Of a DNA stretch of 64,000 bases, positions 27,468 through 40,913 are shown piece by piece; position 1 is the stretch's first letter; each line of letters starts with the position of its first letter. The stretch spans positions 9,686,001-9,750,000 of the forward strand of contig OY728142.1 of NCBI GenBank assembly GCA_963277665.1, given 5' to 3'. Below the pieces are notes generated by a model. It saw only the letters and a program-made list of their open reading frames with translations. It was not told where the DNA came from and did no database searches. The translations under genes and the position numbers were made by a program. This stretch comes from Viscum album (Eukaryota > Streptophyta > Magnoliopsida > Santalales > Viscaceae).

Positions 27468-30400
27468 AATAGTATAGAAATTTAAATTTAGATTATATAA
27501 ATTATTCAAATAAACACATCACTACGAATGTCCCCCTAAAACTCAAGTTTAACAATAATCATGAATTTAACTTATATAGAGTTTTAAAATAGATAAAATA
27601 CTTGTAATATGTCTGAATAACAATGTATTTATTTTGTACTAAAAATCATATTAAATGATAGATGTAATCGTAGGACAAAATAAGAGTTAAATGTATAAAA
27701 AATAATTCAAAGTGGTTCATAATTCACATGTTTTACATTACATGTACTATAAAACCATTGAAAATGTGAAAATATCATGTAATGTATCCCACAACATTTA
27801 TCTAGACTCTTAAGAAAAATATAATTATCAAGAAGAAAAAAAATGGTTTATAAACCACTTTGGTTGGGAGTGATTTTCAATTCCAACCATACTAGTACAC
27901 ATGAGTTTCACAATCAATCTAACGTCATCAAATGAAAAGATTATAAATTAGGAAAAAATTCATTCCAAAATAAAGTATACCCTAAAATATTCAAATAACA
28001 AAATGTTACAAAAATATCATGATTGTTTAAATTTTACCAAGTGTTCGATTCCCTTAATAATCCTATAATAATACCGCAAAAAATAAAAAAAAAGAATAAT
28101 TTTGGAAAAAACATGCAAAAAATAAAGAAAAAACTTTATTTGGAATCCAATACCCATTATTATTACATTTCTCACAATCTTATTATTTTAAATCCAGTCA
28201 TGAAATTTTTTTCATAACAAATTATAATTATATTGAATATAAATTAATTAAAAGGGTTGACACAACTAGATTTATTTTTATGTTAGAGCCATGAGTTAAG
28301 TTACTAGAAACTAGAAACTCGTTACTAAAGATTAGAATACCAAAACATATAAAAAATATATGAAAGGTATGATAATGGGGAAAGAAAAAGGATAGAGCGT
28401 GGTTTTGTCACCCAATAGGATCCTTTGTATTTATTGTCCCCATACAAAACGTTGCAAGGAAATATCACCAATCAGAATGTGGAATATTTTTCTTTGAGAT
28501 GAACTAAAATATATGAATTTTCTTAGTGTCCATAAGTGGACACCAATAATGGATACCCCAAATGAAGATAAAAATTTACAAAACCCTAAGAAATATGAAA
28601 GATATAATTTTAGGTGAAAAGTGGGAGAGAGAATAAGATAGAGATTCTCCTAATTAACTTTAATAGTTTCCTCCTCTATAGGATAAGTATGTTGATGTAG
28701 AGGAGGTATTCACATTACCACATGATCTGTGAAATCTTATTATTCTTTAACAAACCCCACTTTGATGGTATCTTATTTAACATCCAAGGTATCATCGATG
28801 TGTACTATGTAAAAAATCTATGAAATAAAGATATTAGAAAACAATTCATCATGAATAAAATTAAAACATGAAGAATTTATAAAGAATTAGCTAATTTCAT
28901 GAAATTTGATTTGGAAATTGATTTCTTCTAGAAGGGTAACTGGAAAATCATTCTCAACATGTGAATATTCATCATCACATTCTTAAAAAAGATAGAATTA
29001 TATAGGTCTGTATTATTCAATATCAAGGATGGTAAGAATCTATTTCATGTTATCTTTAACAAATATATTCTAGGATTCATCCAAAAAATTTATCTCCCAT
29101 AAGTATATCAGTTTTAATGTGTTCATAAAAGTCCACCGAAATAAATGGTTAAGAATGGTTGTATATTTTTAATTCCTATATAATAAAATCATCAACATCA
29201 TCATGTTCTTTAATATAAAAAAATATTGGTGAATTATCTTCCACTACTCATTCTGGTTCTGGTTCTGGTTTTCTCTCAAGCTATAACTCCTAATATGCAA
29301 ATTCAAATTCCATTATAAACATTATTTTTCTCTTAAAAAATTTCATAGTGTTACTAATCCACTAAAAAAGATTCAACAAAATTATTAACAAATTCTTGTT
29401 GAACCTAAGATCTTCTCTCCATGCATAATAATCATAAGCTCAATACATCATTAAAAAATAGTTTTTTTAAAAAATTTAATATTTTTTGTGAGTTTTTTAA
29501 TGAAACAATTGTGTGTGAGTTTTTCACATCCCCAAAAAGAATTACAAATTGAGGATTGAGATTTATCATTAATCCTACATTTATGTATTTATTTTTTTAT
29601 ATAATAATTATGCATAGAATTATCCTTAGGAATGATCATGAGGATTCCACATACACAAACTAATTTAATATTATTGAAATTTTTAACTAAACAATATTGT
29701 TAAGTGTAATACTAATATATTGGGAGAGGTTTTAAAGTGAATATTATATTTTTTTTAAATATATTCAAAATGTATAAAAATAATACAAACACATAAATAA
29801 TTCAATGGAATGGATATTTTAAATAAGAATTCATGGGGAAATAATAATTTTTCTTTAATTATATGTATCATTATAATACTGAATTTAGTTATCATAATAT
29901 ATCACACCACCCCCTCCCATTATAAATGTTACCACACCAACCATGATATAAAAATGTATGGTATTAATCTCTTAAACTATGGAAGTGTGATCTTATCATC
30001 ACACATCACCATAAATATTCTACCCTATTGTACACAAAATTATACTAATAAATGAGAGGAATATATAAAAAAATGATAAATAATTTTGTTTCATAAAAAA
30101 TGTAAAAATCCGACATTGAAATAATTTTAACCACTTCTAATATATTTGATTAAAATAATGAGAACACATTTATTTACAAGAAGTTCAGAGATCATTTTTC
30201 TCCCTTGAATAGTAGTGAAGTTTAGTTATCCATTTTCATGGATATGAGAAAATGAATTGTGGGAGAAACAGAAATGATAAAAATGAAATAATGAGACAGA
30301 ATATAAGAATAATATATATTAAAATATTATAAATGTAGAATATAAGTTACTCCATATATAAAAATGAAAAACTCCAAAATTATATATATGTAAGAGGAGG

Positions 30401-33400
30401 TGTGTATTTATAGAAATGAAAATGTAAAAAATTTAACTCAATAATTTTCCCAAAAAAATTATTGTAATATACCCAATAAGTTACATAATTTGGGAATTCT
30501 TATTTTGAAAATTTTGTCCTAAATGTATTTCACATGCACCCAAAAAATGTTAACTTTGTTGGAAAATTTTATAAATAGGTACATCCCATTTACTTAATAA
30601 AATTACTCTTTCTTGGTTGGGTGTTTTTATTACCTTAGATCATGTTTCAAAAAAAATTTGACATTGAAATATCAATAATCACACATGTACACATAAATAT
30701 AAAATTTTCATCACGATTTCATCTTTATCTATATAGAATTACATATCAATTAAACATGTAATTTTAGATATATTGTCCCGTTGTTAAAATTCAAAAGGTC
30801 TGGGAACAGATTACAGGGCCTAACTTGTGATATTTGTTTTGGCATAAATATTTGGATTTAGATATTGGTCCAGTTGAATGAAATGTATTCTAGACACACT
30901 ATATCATAAAATAGTAATTTTTAAATTTTTGTTAGTGAATAAATATTTTTGGATAATATAAAAAACTGAACTAAAGTAATAGAAATTACAAAAATAACTT
31001 GTTTTCATAATTAATCTCAGTATACTTCTAAAATGATTAAATGTTAAAATTTCCCAGAAAATTATACTTTTTTGGTTTTAAAACGTTGAAATTGAATTGA
31101 AAATATTTAAAACACGGGATCTATTTATATATCACTATCCAATTAAAATATCATAAAATAAAATATTAACCTAAGGGTTATTTAAACTTTAAAAGTGTAT
31201 TATTATAAAAACCTAGAAACAGTTTCAAATCAAATGAAAATATCATCACTTTAAACTGTAACATATTTATTTGCGCCTTTATATATATGATAAAACATAA
31301 ACTTATAAAATCAAAATGGTATCCATAACTCTAATGTTAACCTCACATGAATCAATATAAAAATTATTTATACGTAAAATAATGTCAAACACTATTAAAT
31401 GTATTCCATAAATCATATAATGAAATAAAATTCATCAATGATAACTTATATATAATTTTCATAAGATGAATAACTAATTTCAAGGCCCCAAATTGTATCC
31501 CATTTACTTCATCGATGTTAATAATTTTTTTCAACAAAAAATTATCACCTTAACATTAAATCACTTTTATTGATTATGAGTACTATTCAACATAAGTTTG
31601 ATAATACTAAATATCATTTTTAAAATAATCCTTATATGCTTCAAGAGACTGGAATACATAATATCATTGATATAACACAATAATACTATAATTAATGAAT
31701 CAAAATTCATGATCATTTCAATCATTTAACATTAATTATTATTATAGTATATGTCCTTACTTGGTCTATGAGTTAACTTACGTTAGTTAATTAACTCAGA
31801 TAATGTCTATATTCCTTAAACATAAGACAATAGAAATTAATTAGTAATTAATGGTGAAATTAATTTCCCTCTATTAAACTCTTCATTTTTTCAATAATTA
31901 ATTTCTCCAGGCCTATCCATTATATATAAGAAAAATCTTCTCATAAAATTTAGTCATTAAATTCAGTGTTTCTTCCCATATGTTCATCATTTAAGAAGAT
32001 GAATCTTGTATCCATGATAGCCTTTATAAAATTCCATATTTATATTATTAGGTGTGTAAAAATACTCTCCCATGTTGAAATTTTTTACCATATATATATA
32101 TAATTAGGAATAATCACTTGGTTTCACCTTGTAGCTTATATTTTTTTGGTTTCTCATGGGGACAATCATTCAATTTCCCATCACATTTAATATTAACTCG
32201 AATAATACTTGTTCAAATATTGACTAAACCAACGATTTTTTGTGTGAGAAACCATAATTATAGTGAGAAATAATATAATCAGAAAAATTCATTAAAAGAT
32301 TTCACATATCATGACACGTACTTTTAAATCTATTACACCTTAAGTATAACATAAGAAATCATTGGTGGTTATTTATTCAAATCCATTATAATTGTTTGTA
32401 TGAAAATGGGAATGAACCTAATAATATCTTAAGAGAGTTTCAAAAAATATGTGTGGTAATGGAACACTGACCATAAACCAGAATTATGGATGTGATATAC
32501 TCAATATTATCTGTTAAGGGTTAATACTTCTTTATATATCTATGATAAATCTATACCCAATTTTAGTATCCAAATTGAGATTTATTTCCTAGAAAACCTC
32601 ATTATCTCTTCCAAACCAAAAATTTATGTCATTATATTTTACCTATACTTGTCCCTAGGGTTTTCACCAAAGTTATCTAATACTATTCTTAAAATATTAA
32701 ATAAACCCTACTCTAAAAGAAACTATAGAAACCCATGATTTGTATACATAAATATCACATATTATTATATGAAAATTCAATAAATAACATTATGATCCAT
32801 TCTAAAATAATTTTGGTCAAGTGTCTTTGGAAACATAGATACATAAAAAATTATTAATAAGGAATATAAATCCTCCAACCCTAAGTGATTCATATCTGGG
32901 TCCCATATTATAAATATAATTCATAAAATTATTCTTCAAAACATAGGGAAATGAAACACAAGAAAGGGTGATCTTAGATTCTAGTAATAGTAAAAAAAAT
33001 GGAGACATAAATGAGTATTTAAACATATCACAACTATAAGGGTATGAGAAAATGAACATAAATTTTTTAAACACTACATTTTATATCATTAATTTTAGTC
33101 ATGGAATAAATCTTGGTATTTAAAAAGAAATAAATCATAGGGGAGTCAAACAACACGATCCCTGAAAGAATACCATTAGCATGATACATAATTTTATGGT
33201 ATACACATAATCCGAGAAAATTATTTATTTATATTCAAGGATGAAATTCAATACTATCATATGGGATTGGGTTCACTTCTCATTCCATCGTATTAGTTAA
33301 GGTTCACTCCCAAAATTTTCTTAGAGAACAAATTCCCTAACTAATTTGGCCTTACGCTTAATTCATGTCTTAATTATGTCATGGAATATCCATCCTTACC

Positions 33401-34780
33401 CAATTCATTGGAGGGATATATAATTTGGGGCCACACAAAACATATGAATATTACATTCATATGTGTACTACAAGATTCTAAATCAGTCATTCTATTTAAT
33501 AAACTACGAAAAGAAAATGGGTTTCATAAGGATTGCATCCTTTTATCATACAATAACATATTATAATGATAGTAGTTTCATATATTTATTAACCCATGGA
33601 AAAGAAATGGGATTCATAGAATAATGCTTAAATAATCATCTTCATAAATACAACCAAAAAATTATTGTGGATGGTACTATTAAATCATATGTCCAGTAAA
33701 GGATGATTAATATTAGAGATGTCTTCATAGATAAAAATTTCTTAACAGTATAAATTCAAATATATCTTGATTAATATACCATTATAGATTTAAATTACCT
33801 ATTTAAAATGAAAAATGTTACAAAATATTAAGGAAAGTATTTTATTTTTAGAAAACATAAAAATTTGTAAAGGATTCCTTTATAAATTATTCACTAATGA
33901 CAATGGTAAATTTTATCATGTCATGTACATAAAAATGAAGACTCATAACATTTTTTGGTATAAATTCAAATGTATCTAATATGGAAAATGAAAAGAAGAT
34001 TAATTTTTAACCATTTTTTGGAAATTAAAAGATGAAAATAAATGAATTTGAAAAATTATATGATAATACTAAAATAATTATTGAGTACATTTTTGGAGAA
34101 CATATATATGTAAGATAAAGTATTTTCAACTGAGGAGAAAAATGAAATTGTTTTTCTTAAAAACACTATTTCACTCTCTCGAGTACATAAAGAGAGAAAA
34201 TTAAAATTTAAAAATTAATATTAAGAAATAAAAATAGTGAATCAACTTATTTGACCTTATTTAGAGGTAGATCGTGAAATTTCATCATCTGAATCATAAC
34301 AGTAAAGTATTTATATAAAAAATATTGTAACAAAAAACCCATACTACATTGGTAACATTTGAATCTAAATACCCATGAAATTAAAAACATTATATGGATA
34401 TTTATATACCACAATTTTTATTATAAAAGTCATTATATATATACATAGGATATAGATTCACTATATAATAGAAATAATCCATTAATATGGCATGTGTCTC
34501 ACAGAAGTAAATGTGAGACAAAAATCTATTACCTCGAGTTCAAATTGAATTGAAATCACTTTAATAACTATATAGTAAACATAAATTTATTATAATTATA
34601 TTATAGAGTAATTTAAATAATTATAATATCATATATTATCCACCTATAACATTTCATCACCCATTTATTATCAATTCCTTGTTAAAATGATCATTTCCAG
34701 TTGTTAACCATTTTGTTTCTGATGAAGATTTCAGTTTGGTATTTTTAAACCTTGTACATTAATAATGGTTGCATAATATA
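27468..34780. other. AT-rich DNA, no recognisable gene
   Basis: No translated segment here matches a domain I know. The region includes a slightly GC-richer part at 28,260-28,760, a short hexamer repeat of TTCTGG (three units, 29,251-29,268) and a TA microsatellite near 32,090. ORFs of 61-85 codons at 28,023, 29,810, 32,817 and 33,381 have the composition of random translations. If the gypsy relics at 36-43 kb and 11.7-12.6 kb were once one element, this region would be inserted or foreign sequence within it. Confidence 0.4.
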
Positions 34781-34789
34781 ATTAATTTT

Positions 34790-35340
34790 AAAAATTATAT
34801 AAATATAATATATATTAATTTTATATATTGATTCATCCATTAAATATATATATTGAAAAATGAATTAATCATTTCATGGAGAGGGACAGTCATATATATG
34901 CATGAAAGTTGTTTTCATTTTTCATTGTGTGAAGCCAAAGAAAGGTAAATTATAATTAAAAATTACATAATCATTATTATTCTATATATTACATATATAT
35001 TCATTAAATATATAATTATTACCATCCCTAAAAATCTGAAATTATAAAAAAATCATAGTACTTCGTGGAGGTTTTAGTCCACACGTACACATGAGAAACA
35101 TTATCATTTTCCGATGGATTCGAAGGAAACAATATTTAAAATATATTATAATAATAGAAGAATTATTATTTAATTAATATAATTAATTTAAATGAAACAC
35201 ATCATAATTAACATCCATGTAAGATGATGATGAAAAATGAATTGTATTTATACATGGAGATGGTATGTTGTACGTACACATGAGTGATACTTTCACTTCA
35301 CATTTTATGGAAGAGTGGGTGAATAAAAAAGGTTTCATAA
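34790..35340. repeat. Three diverged tandem copies of a 189-bp unit
   Basis: The landmark CATGGAGA (or CGTGGAGG) occurs at 34,875, 35,064 and 35,253, exactly 189 bp apart. It is followed in the second and third copies by CGTACACATGAG and in the first by the related ATATGCATGAAAG, then in all three by a TTTTCATT- or TTTCACTT-like segment. Each copy is preceded by a similar AT-rich stretch. No convincing fourth copy was seen on either side. It is not coding. Confidence 0.6.
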
Positions 35341-36195
35341 TCCAAATAAAATATCTATATATTAAGTATCATAAAAATAATATTTTACAATAAAAATAAT
35401 TGATTTAGAGGAGGTATAATAAGAAACAAATTGGAAGATGCCCGGTAAGTGGATTATTATTCTTCAATAGGCCCCTTTTAGATCCCTTATTGAGGGTCCA
35501 TATAATGGACAATTAATAATTCAAATAGATATAATTACAGCATATGGATGATTATAAGGTGGTTACAAATGGGATTTTGATGATATATGGCTCAAAAATG
35601 GTGTAAAAAGAGAAAGTGTGGGTTCCCATTTATAAGTGAGGAGACAGACACTCATGGAATCTCATAAATGATTAAAATATAATAAATTAATTATCTAGAA
35701 TAATGATTCAAAATGCTTAGAGATTTAAATATAATTAATTATGTGGTTTAAATAACATTAAAAATAAAAAAAATAATTGTTTTAGTGGTGTTTTTATCCT
35801 TGTATTTTGGTTTATCCCCTCAGTTAATCAATTTTATCTTTAAACACACTAATGACTCTTTCACTATAAGAGGGTTATAATTTCACTTATTAGGTAAAAA
35901 TAAATCATAAATATATAAGGGATGATATTTTACACCATTTCTCACCCTGATTTTCTTATTTTATTATATTTTTTTATTTTCAAATAATTTACTAAAATAT
36001 TTTGTTTTTGTAAAATATTATTATTATTATTTTTGGCACTATTCACATATTTTAACAGAAAAAACCAAATAAAAAAATGGAATTAAAATAAACACAATTT
36101 AAATTTATCTAATTAATTATATTCCTTTATTAATGTCAAATGACACTATAAATCCACAAAAAAATTCTTTTTATATATTTTAAAATAGTTTAATT
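35341..36195. other. AT-rich DNA between the 189-bp repeats and the gypsy relic
   Basis: No ORF or domain is recognisable. The boundary with the integrase relic near 36,200 is abrupt: integrase motifs are clear just above it and absent below. The junction is therefore either a deletion or an insertion site. Confidence 0.45.
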
Positions 36196-36760
36196 GATTT
36201 TTTCTGCTTTCACAACCTCATTGTGAATGGTGATGTGAAATTAGTGTCCATATCTGTATTGATAGTACAGGGGACCCCATGTAGCTATATGATCTCACAA
36301 AAATGTATTATTCCAATCTCATAAAGTGATATATTATTTTATTTGGGAATGAAGTGGGATAATTTCATCAGTGTGTCAGTGACTAATCATACTACATCGC
36401 TTCCTTAAGGCAGCCTCAGTAAGCTAATTATAAAGTCTATAGAAACATATTCCCATTTGCATTTCAGGATTAAAAGTGGATCTGAGAATCTTGCAGGATT
36501 GTGTCACTATTACATATCTTTTTGAAATGTATAACACATATTTATAAAACCTATTATCTGAAATTTCATCTTAGGACACCAGTTCTAGCTTCGCATATCT
36601 CGATACATCTTGACGATGTCTGGATGAACTTCCCAATGAGAACTATTGGAATATTACATCAAATACTCCCTCATATATGTATGAACCCATAAATTTCCAT
36701 GAATATATAACATTTCATCTCCATCCACAAACTAATTCAGGGGTGGGTCCTCACCATAAA
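36196..36760 (-). pseudogene. Integrase relic, truncated
   Basis: On the minus strand HPDIVKMYRDMR (36,620-36,585) corresponds to the histidine-rich N-terminal region. LILKCKWEYVSIDF (about 36,480-36,435) corresponds to the core start with its first catalytic Asp. LHGVPCTINTDMDTNFTSPF (about 36,280-36,215) corresponds to the block holding the second catalytic Asp. The sequence then leaves the family at about 36,200, before the catalytic Glu block. Intervening parts are in several frames with stops. The 63-codon plus-strand ORF at 36,501-36,692 is a shadow of this relic. Confidence 0.85.
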
Positions 36761-36979
36761 TACACTCCCAAATAACAAAGCCTTCAGGATATGAAAACGT
36801 AATTCTCTTTACCCTATTAAAGAGGAAAGAGTTAACTGCTAAGGTTGAGTGATAATATGGATCATGAATCTCATTAAACATCAAATGCCTCTTAGAAAAG
36901 TGTGTCATCAGTTTCTATTCATCACTGTCTTCTTCTACAACATGCACGTGAGTTTTTCAACTCTTCGCATCTACTATTT

Positions 36980-37340
36980 CATCTTCTTATCTTCCCGTAC
37001 AAAAATGTAAAAATAAAACAAATCAATCTATTTAACAAATATATATTTTTGAGATTCAATTCAAAATATGTAAATTTATTTTTGAGGATCTTTTTGTATG
37101 TATAAACCACATAGTGCTCACCCATATTATAGTGTCTCCATCAATATAAATAATCGACAACATCTTCTAGTTCAAGGTTGTGAATTTTCTTGTTCCTATC
37201 ATGGGGACTCAAATTATGATATCCTTAAATAATGAAATTTCCCTCTTACATTTTCAATACTCCAATTATAATGACTAATTCATCACTGATAAACTATATA
37301 TCATCTTCCATTCTCTAGTAGAATCATAATGGGTGCAAAA
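36980..37340 (-). pseudogene. RNase H relic
   Basis: On the minus strand the frame gives HDRNKKIHNLELEDVVDYLY, a stop, then WRHYNMGEHYVVYTYKKILK (about 37,205-37,085). This matches the central RNase H region, where the usual series is H-E-x-x-Y-x-x-H-D-L-E-L, W-R-H-Y and D-H-K. The second catalytic Asp block is altered. It lies between RT and integrase, as expected. Confidence 0.8.
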
Positions 37341-37639
37341 ACTACCCTTTCATTAATATCCTAAGAGGATTTATCACATGATTCTAACCATATGAACTTG
37401 ACAAACATCTTTTAATGATGATTAATATGTTAATCAATTTGTGATAAGTACATTATGAAATGCTTATAATATTTATCTATCCTTAAGAAACTTCTTATAT
37501 CAAACTCGTTGTTAGGGTGATCTCATGAAACCACAACACTATCATTTTCTAAGTCAATAGATATCACTAATTCCAAGATAATATGATCCAAAAAGTTAAC
37601 ATTTTAAATACAGATGTATAACATACCAAGAATGGAAAA

Positions 37640-38320
37640 AATTATATTCCCTCAGTGTATTCAAAATGATCTCAAGTGGTCTATAATATTACTTACAGGT
37701 ATGATAATACACTAATATTTTTTCCAAAAAGACCAAAAAAAGGGAATCCATATAGGGGTAGAAAACCATATTCAACACATCCAATAAAATGGTTGATTCA
37801 TTCATAAGAAAAAAAGGAATAACTAGAAACTCATATAGATCATACCACCTATGTAATGTTGATCTATGTGTGTCTGAAGGTCTAACTCACACTTGATTAT
37901 AGCACAATATGAGGATCTTTTTTAGAATACCATAACTCCTCAGATATTCTTAAAGAAATAATATATTAAATTTTATAGATATAGATTATTAATCATAAGA
38001 TGGTTCAACAATAAGTAATCTAATAATTGCCTAAGGGTATCATCTGCCTTATTGGATAAAATCATATGTGATACCTAGGATAATTTATTATTCCATATAA
38101 AACCTTTGGCCTCTAGATCCTCCAAATGCATATTTAGCTCATGGATCTGAAAAGATTCCATCATGTTTGGATATGTAGACATTGGAGCTACAACTATAAA
38201 AATATCTATCATAAACTCTACCTCTCTCTCAGGAGGTAAGACAAAAAAATTATCATGAAAGACATCTTAGATATGATCTACTACATGAGGATAATTATCT
38301 AGGTGTACTTCATGCTCCTC
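37640..38320 (-). pseudogene. Reverse transcriptase relic
   Basis: The minus-strand translation shows REVEFMIDIF-like residues and FQIHELNMHLEDLEAKGFI (about 38,240-38,110), the conserved approach to RT. EFLVIPF at about 37,830 and VEYGFLPLYGFPFFGLFGKN (about 37,775-37,715) follow, where the Asp pair of the active site is no longer recognisable. It is interrupted by stops and frame changes, clearly dead, and continuous in order with the protease relic upstream. Confidence 0.85.
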
Positions 38321-38429
38321 TTTGTATAGGATGGAAATCATGGTGGTCACTCCACCTTGGATATATTTCTCTAGTCTAGGTTTGTGGTCCTTGACATTCC
38401 ACTCAACATTATGTGGATAAATGTCTCTA

Positions 38430-38800
38430 TATGGTTATTTAAATGAAACCATGTAGCAATAACAGTCTATAATGTCATGATTGGGAACCAATCCATATAT
38501 CATGAAAATGACATCAATCATATCATCTTGAGAATAAATAGATTGCATAAGAAGGGATAACTGCCCACCTAAAGGGTACAATCTCTTTATTGGTATATTT
38601 ACTTAGACTATACAACTAATGGTGTATCTATGGTCATCACACCATAGTGATATGGAATTTCCAACCTGATACTTTCCACGATTGATAAATAGATAATGGA
38701 TTGTGCAGAACCATTATCAAATTAATAAGATACAATAGTAGATACTACAATAATAGTTCCTCGTACTATTGATGGTTATGTACTTTTATCCTTAGGTATA
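38430..38800 (-). pseudogene. Aspartic protease relic
   Basis: FDNGSAQSIIYL (about 38,725-38,690, minus strand) stands where the catalytic D-S/T-G block should be, with Ser/Thr replaced by Asn. DVIFMIYGLVPNHDIIDCYC (about 38,515-38,455) matches the closing ILG-x-DW-like block followed by the conserved H...IDC. The substitutions and stops make an active protease very unlikely. It lies between gag and RT. Confidence 0.8.
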
Positions 38801-38984
38801 GACTATAATTCATGGAACTAATCTGATCCATAGCTCTGTGTTATAGATGGTCTACCTTGATTAGGTCTAATCTGCTAGAACTGATAATCAGATATCTTGA
38901 TACCATGTCCCTGGAATCCTCCTTAGGAATTCTTAGTGATGATACCCCCACTCCCCATCAAACACGACATAAAATAACTTTTAC

Positions 38985-40070
38985 ATGAGGTTAAAAATGT
39001 GTGTATCACCTTCCACTAGAATTAGATGTAATGGTGCAATAGAATCTATGAGTATTCTCCATACGACTAACAGCTCAGCACACTATATGGTCTGTATCAC
39101 ACTAAGGCTTCAGATTCCCCTATCATCCACACTGATGGAATATAATATATATGCTAGTATGACTACATTGACTACCACTACTCCATTTAGAAACATCGAT
39201 GAAATGATTCATTCTACCAGAAGAACTGTACTCCTTCCTTGATACTAATATTTTTTCCTAATAATTTCACCTTCACGTATATTGGGCTCAGTGATAAGAG
39301 CCGAATTAATTATTTATAAGAAAGAATGTAGGTGAAAAAAATTCAATTCAGTATATATGGAATACATGATACTGTCCTCAGAACATCTAACATGTGAAAT
39401 CTCATCCCCATCTAAAAGCGGTGAAAGTTGTTGTAACTCTATAAAAAATGGTGAATAATCCATAATTTCCATTGCACCGTAATATAGATCCATGACCTCT
39501 CATGATTTTTCATCTATCAGCATATGAGTAAAGAAGTCATCATAAAAGGTAGAATAAAAGTCAGCCTAGAACATGCCCTGATGATGCCCGGCCTAGGTAA
39601 ACACCTCCCACCAAAGCACGAAAAAATATCACAACATATAGGTGGAAAGTGTTACCCTCTTCTATGGAGGTATATCAATATGCTCAAACCTAGATAGATT
39701 GTCCTTCATCCAAGACTCATTATCCTATGGACTGATATCCCCTAATAATATAGGATAATGTTATTTTGGAACTCACATGTTAGAGCATCATTCATAGGTC
39801 CAGGTTATAGTGCAACCTAAATTGACTATATCATTCATAGAAAACCCTCTAGAAGATGAGCATCAGTATCCAGATCAGATATAAGAGGTGTTGCCTCGGT
39901 TTTCACCCTGGTAGGTAAGAGTTGTGGTTCCGGTCCCATAATATCTAGAGTGTGGTCAGTTTCACCCACTTGGTGCATGACTCATGGATTTCGTAGTGTA
40001 ATAGGTATGAAAACTCCAAGAACACGCCTCAGAGAAGGATTTTAGAGTTGATAGAAGAACTATCAGAAGT
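38985..40070 (-). pseudogene. Gag relic
   Basis: The core is visible on the minus strand from about 39,735 to 39,450: ESWMKDNLSRFEHIDIPP, STYML, WWEV, ADFYSTFYDDFFTHMLIDEK and YYGAMEIMDYSPFFIELQQL. These line up with the standard gypsy gag order (W...I-E/D region, Y-A-T-x-x-L, WW, F-x-x-x-F-x-x-K-Y-F, M-T-V-x-x-Y, F-x-E-L). A leader of about 850 bp separates it from the primer binding site. A zinc knuckle would be expected near 39,050-39,120 but only isolated Cys and His residues are seen. The 85-codon plus-strand ORF at 38,985-39,242 is its shadow. Confidence 0.75.
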
Positions 40071-40900
40071 AGATCTGATGTATAAAAGATCACAACTTAA
40101 TCTACTACCCAATCTCCCATCTTAGAAGGATGGGGTGAAGGTAATTATTTATGTTTAATTTACAAGGGTGTTGGTTGGTGAAGGTTAGATATCATTTTTC
40201 ATCTTCCTTTACTTCATTCCAATTTGTTTTGTAAGATAATATTTAAATTAATGTTTTCATTTTATTATAAATATCTTGAGGTTTTATTAAAATACATCAT
40301 CATTCCCAATAAATAAATTCACATTCTCTTTATCACTAAAATTTACACCCATTCAATTTATATTTCACCATATTTAAATTCGATATTAGAATGTAACTAG
40401 AAATATGTGATGACATGACTAGGAAAATTACGCATTATAATAAAAGTGGCCCCACATACCTTTTAAATTGAAAATGGAAATCACTTAATCACACCCATAG
40501 AGAATCGTAAGAAAAAATATAACTACCATGGCTCTATTAACAATCATAGGAAACAAAATCAATGAAAGTAGTAAAATGCACCTGTATGTCCTGGCGTCTG
40601 ATTTTTATGTGCCTATAATGATGCATGTAATGAAGATACTTTCCCTCATCTCATATTTATAGGGATAAAATAAAATCATAAATCAAAATAATATTACTAA
40701 CCATAACATATAACATTTCTCACCTAATGTTGAATTTATATAATTCGTAATAAAAAAATCATAAAATCAATTTTATTTCCATTAATCATGGTATTTACCT
40801 CAAAAATTGGTTCGATATACCCATGAACACCATATAGCCTACTTCCAAAGTGTAGCTAATTTACTACCTATTTTATCAAAATAGTAATTAAGAAATGAAA

Positions 40901-40913
40901 GGCTCTGATACCA
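40901..40913 (-). other. Primer binding site, initiator tRNA-Met type
   Basis: GGCTCTGATACCA on the plus strand is the exact reverse complement of TGGTATCAGAGCC, matching 13 bases of the plant initiator tRNA-Met 3' end. It shows that the element runs on the minus strand and that the LTR begins at the next base. Confidence 0.92.

Noticed and set aside
36501..36692. 63-codon plus-strand ORF
   Set aside because: It is the opposite-strand shadow of the minus-strand integrase relic.
38985..39242. 85-codon plus-strand ORF
   Set aside because: It is the opposite-strand shadow of the minus-strand gag relic.
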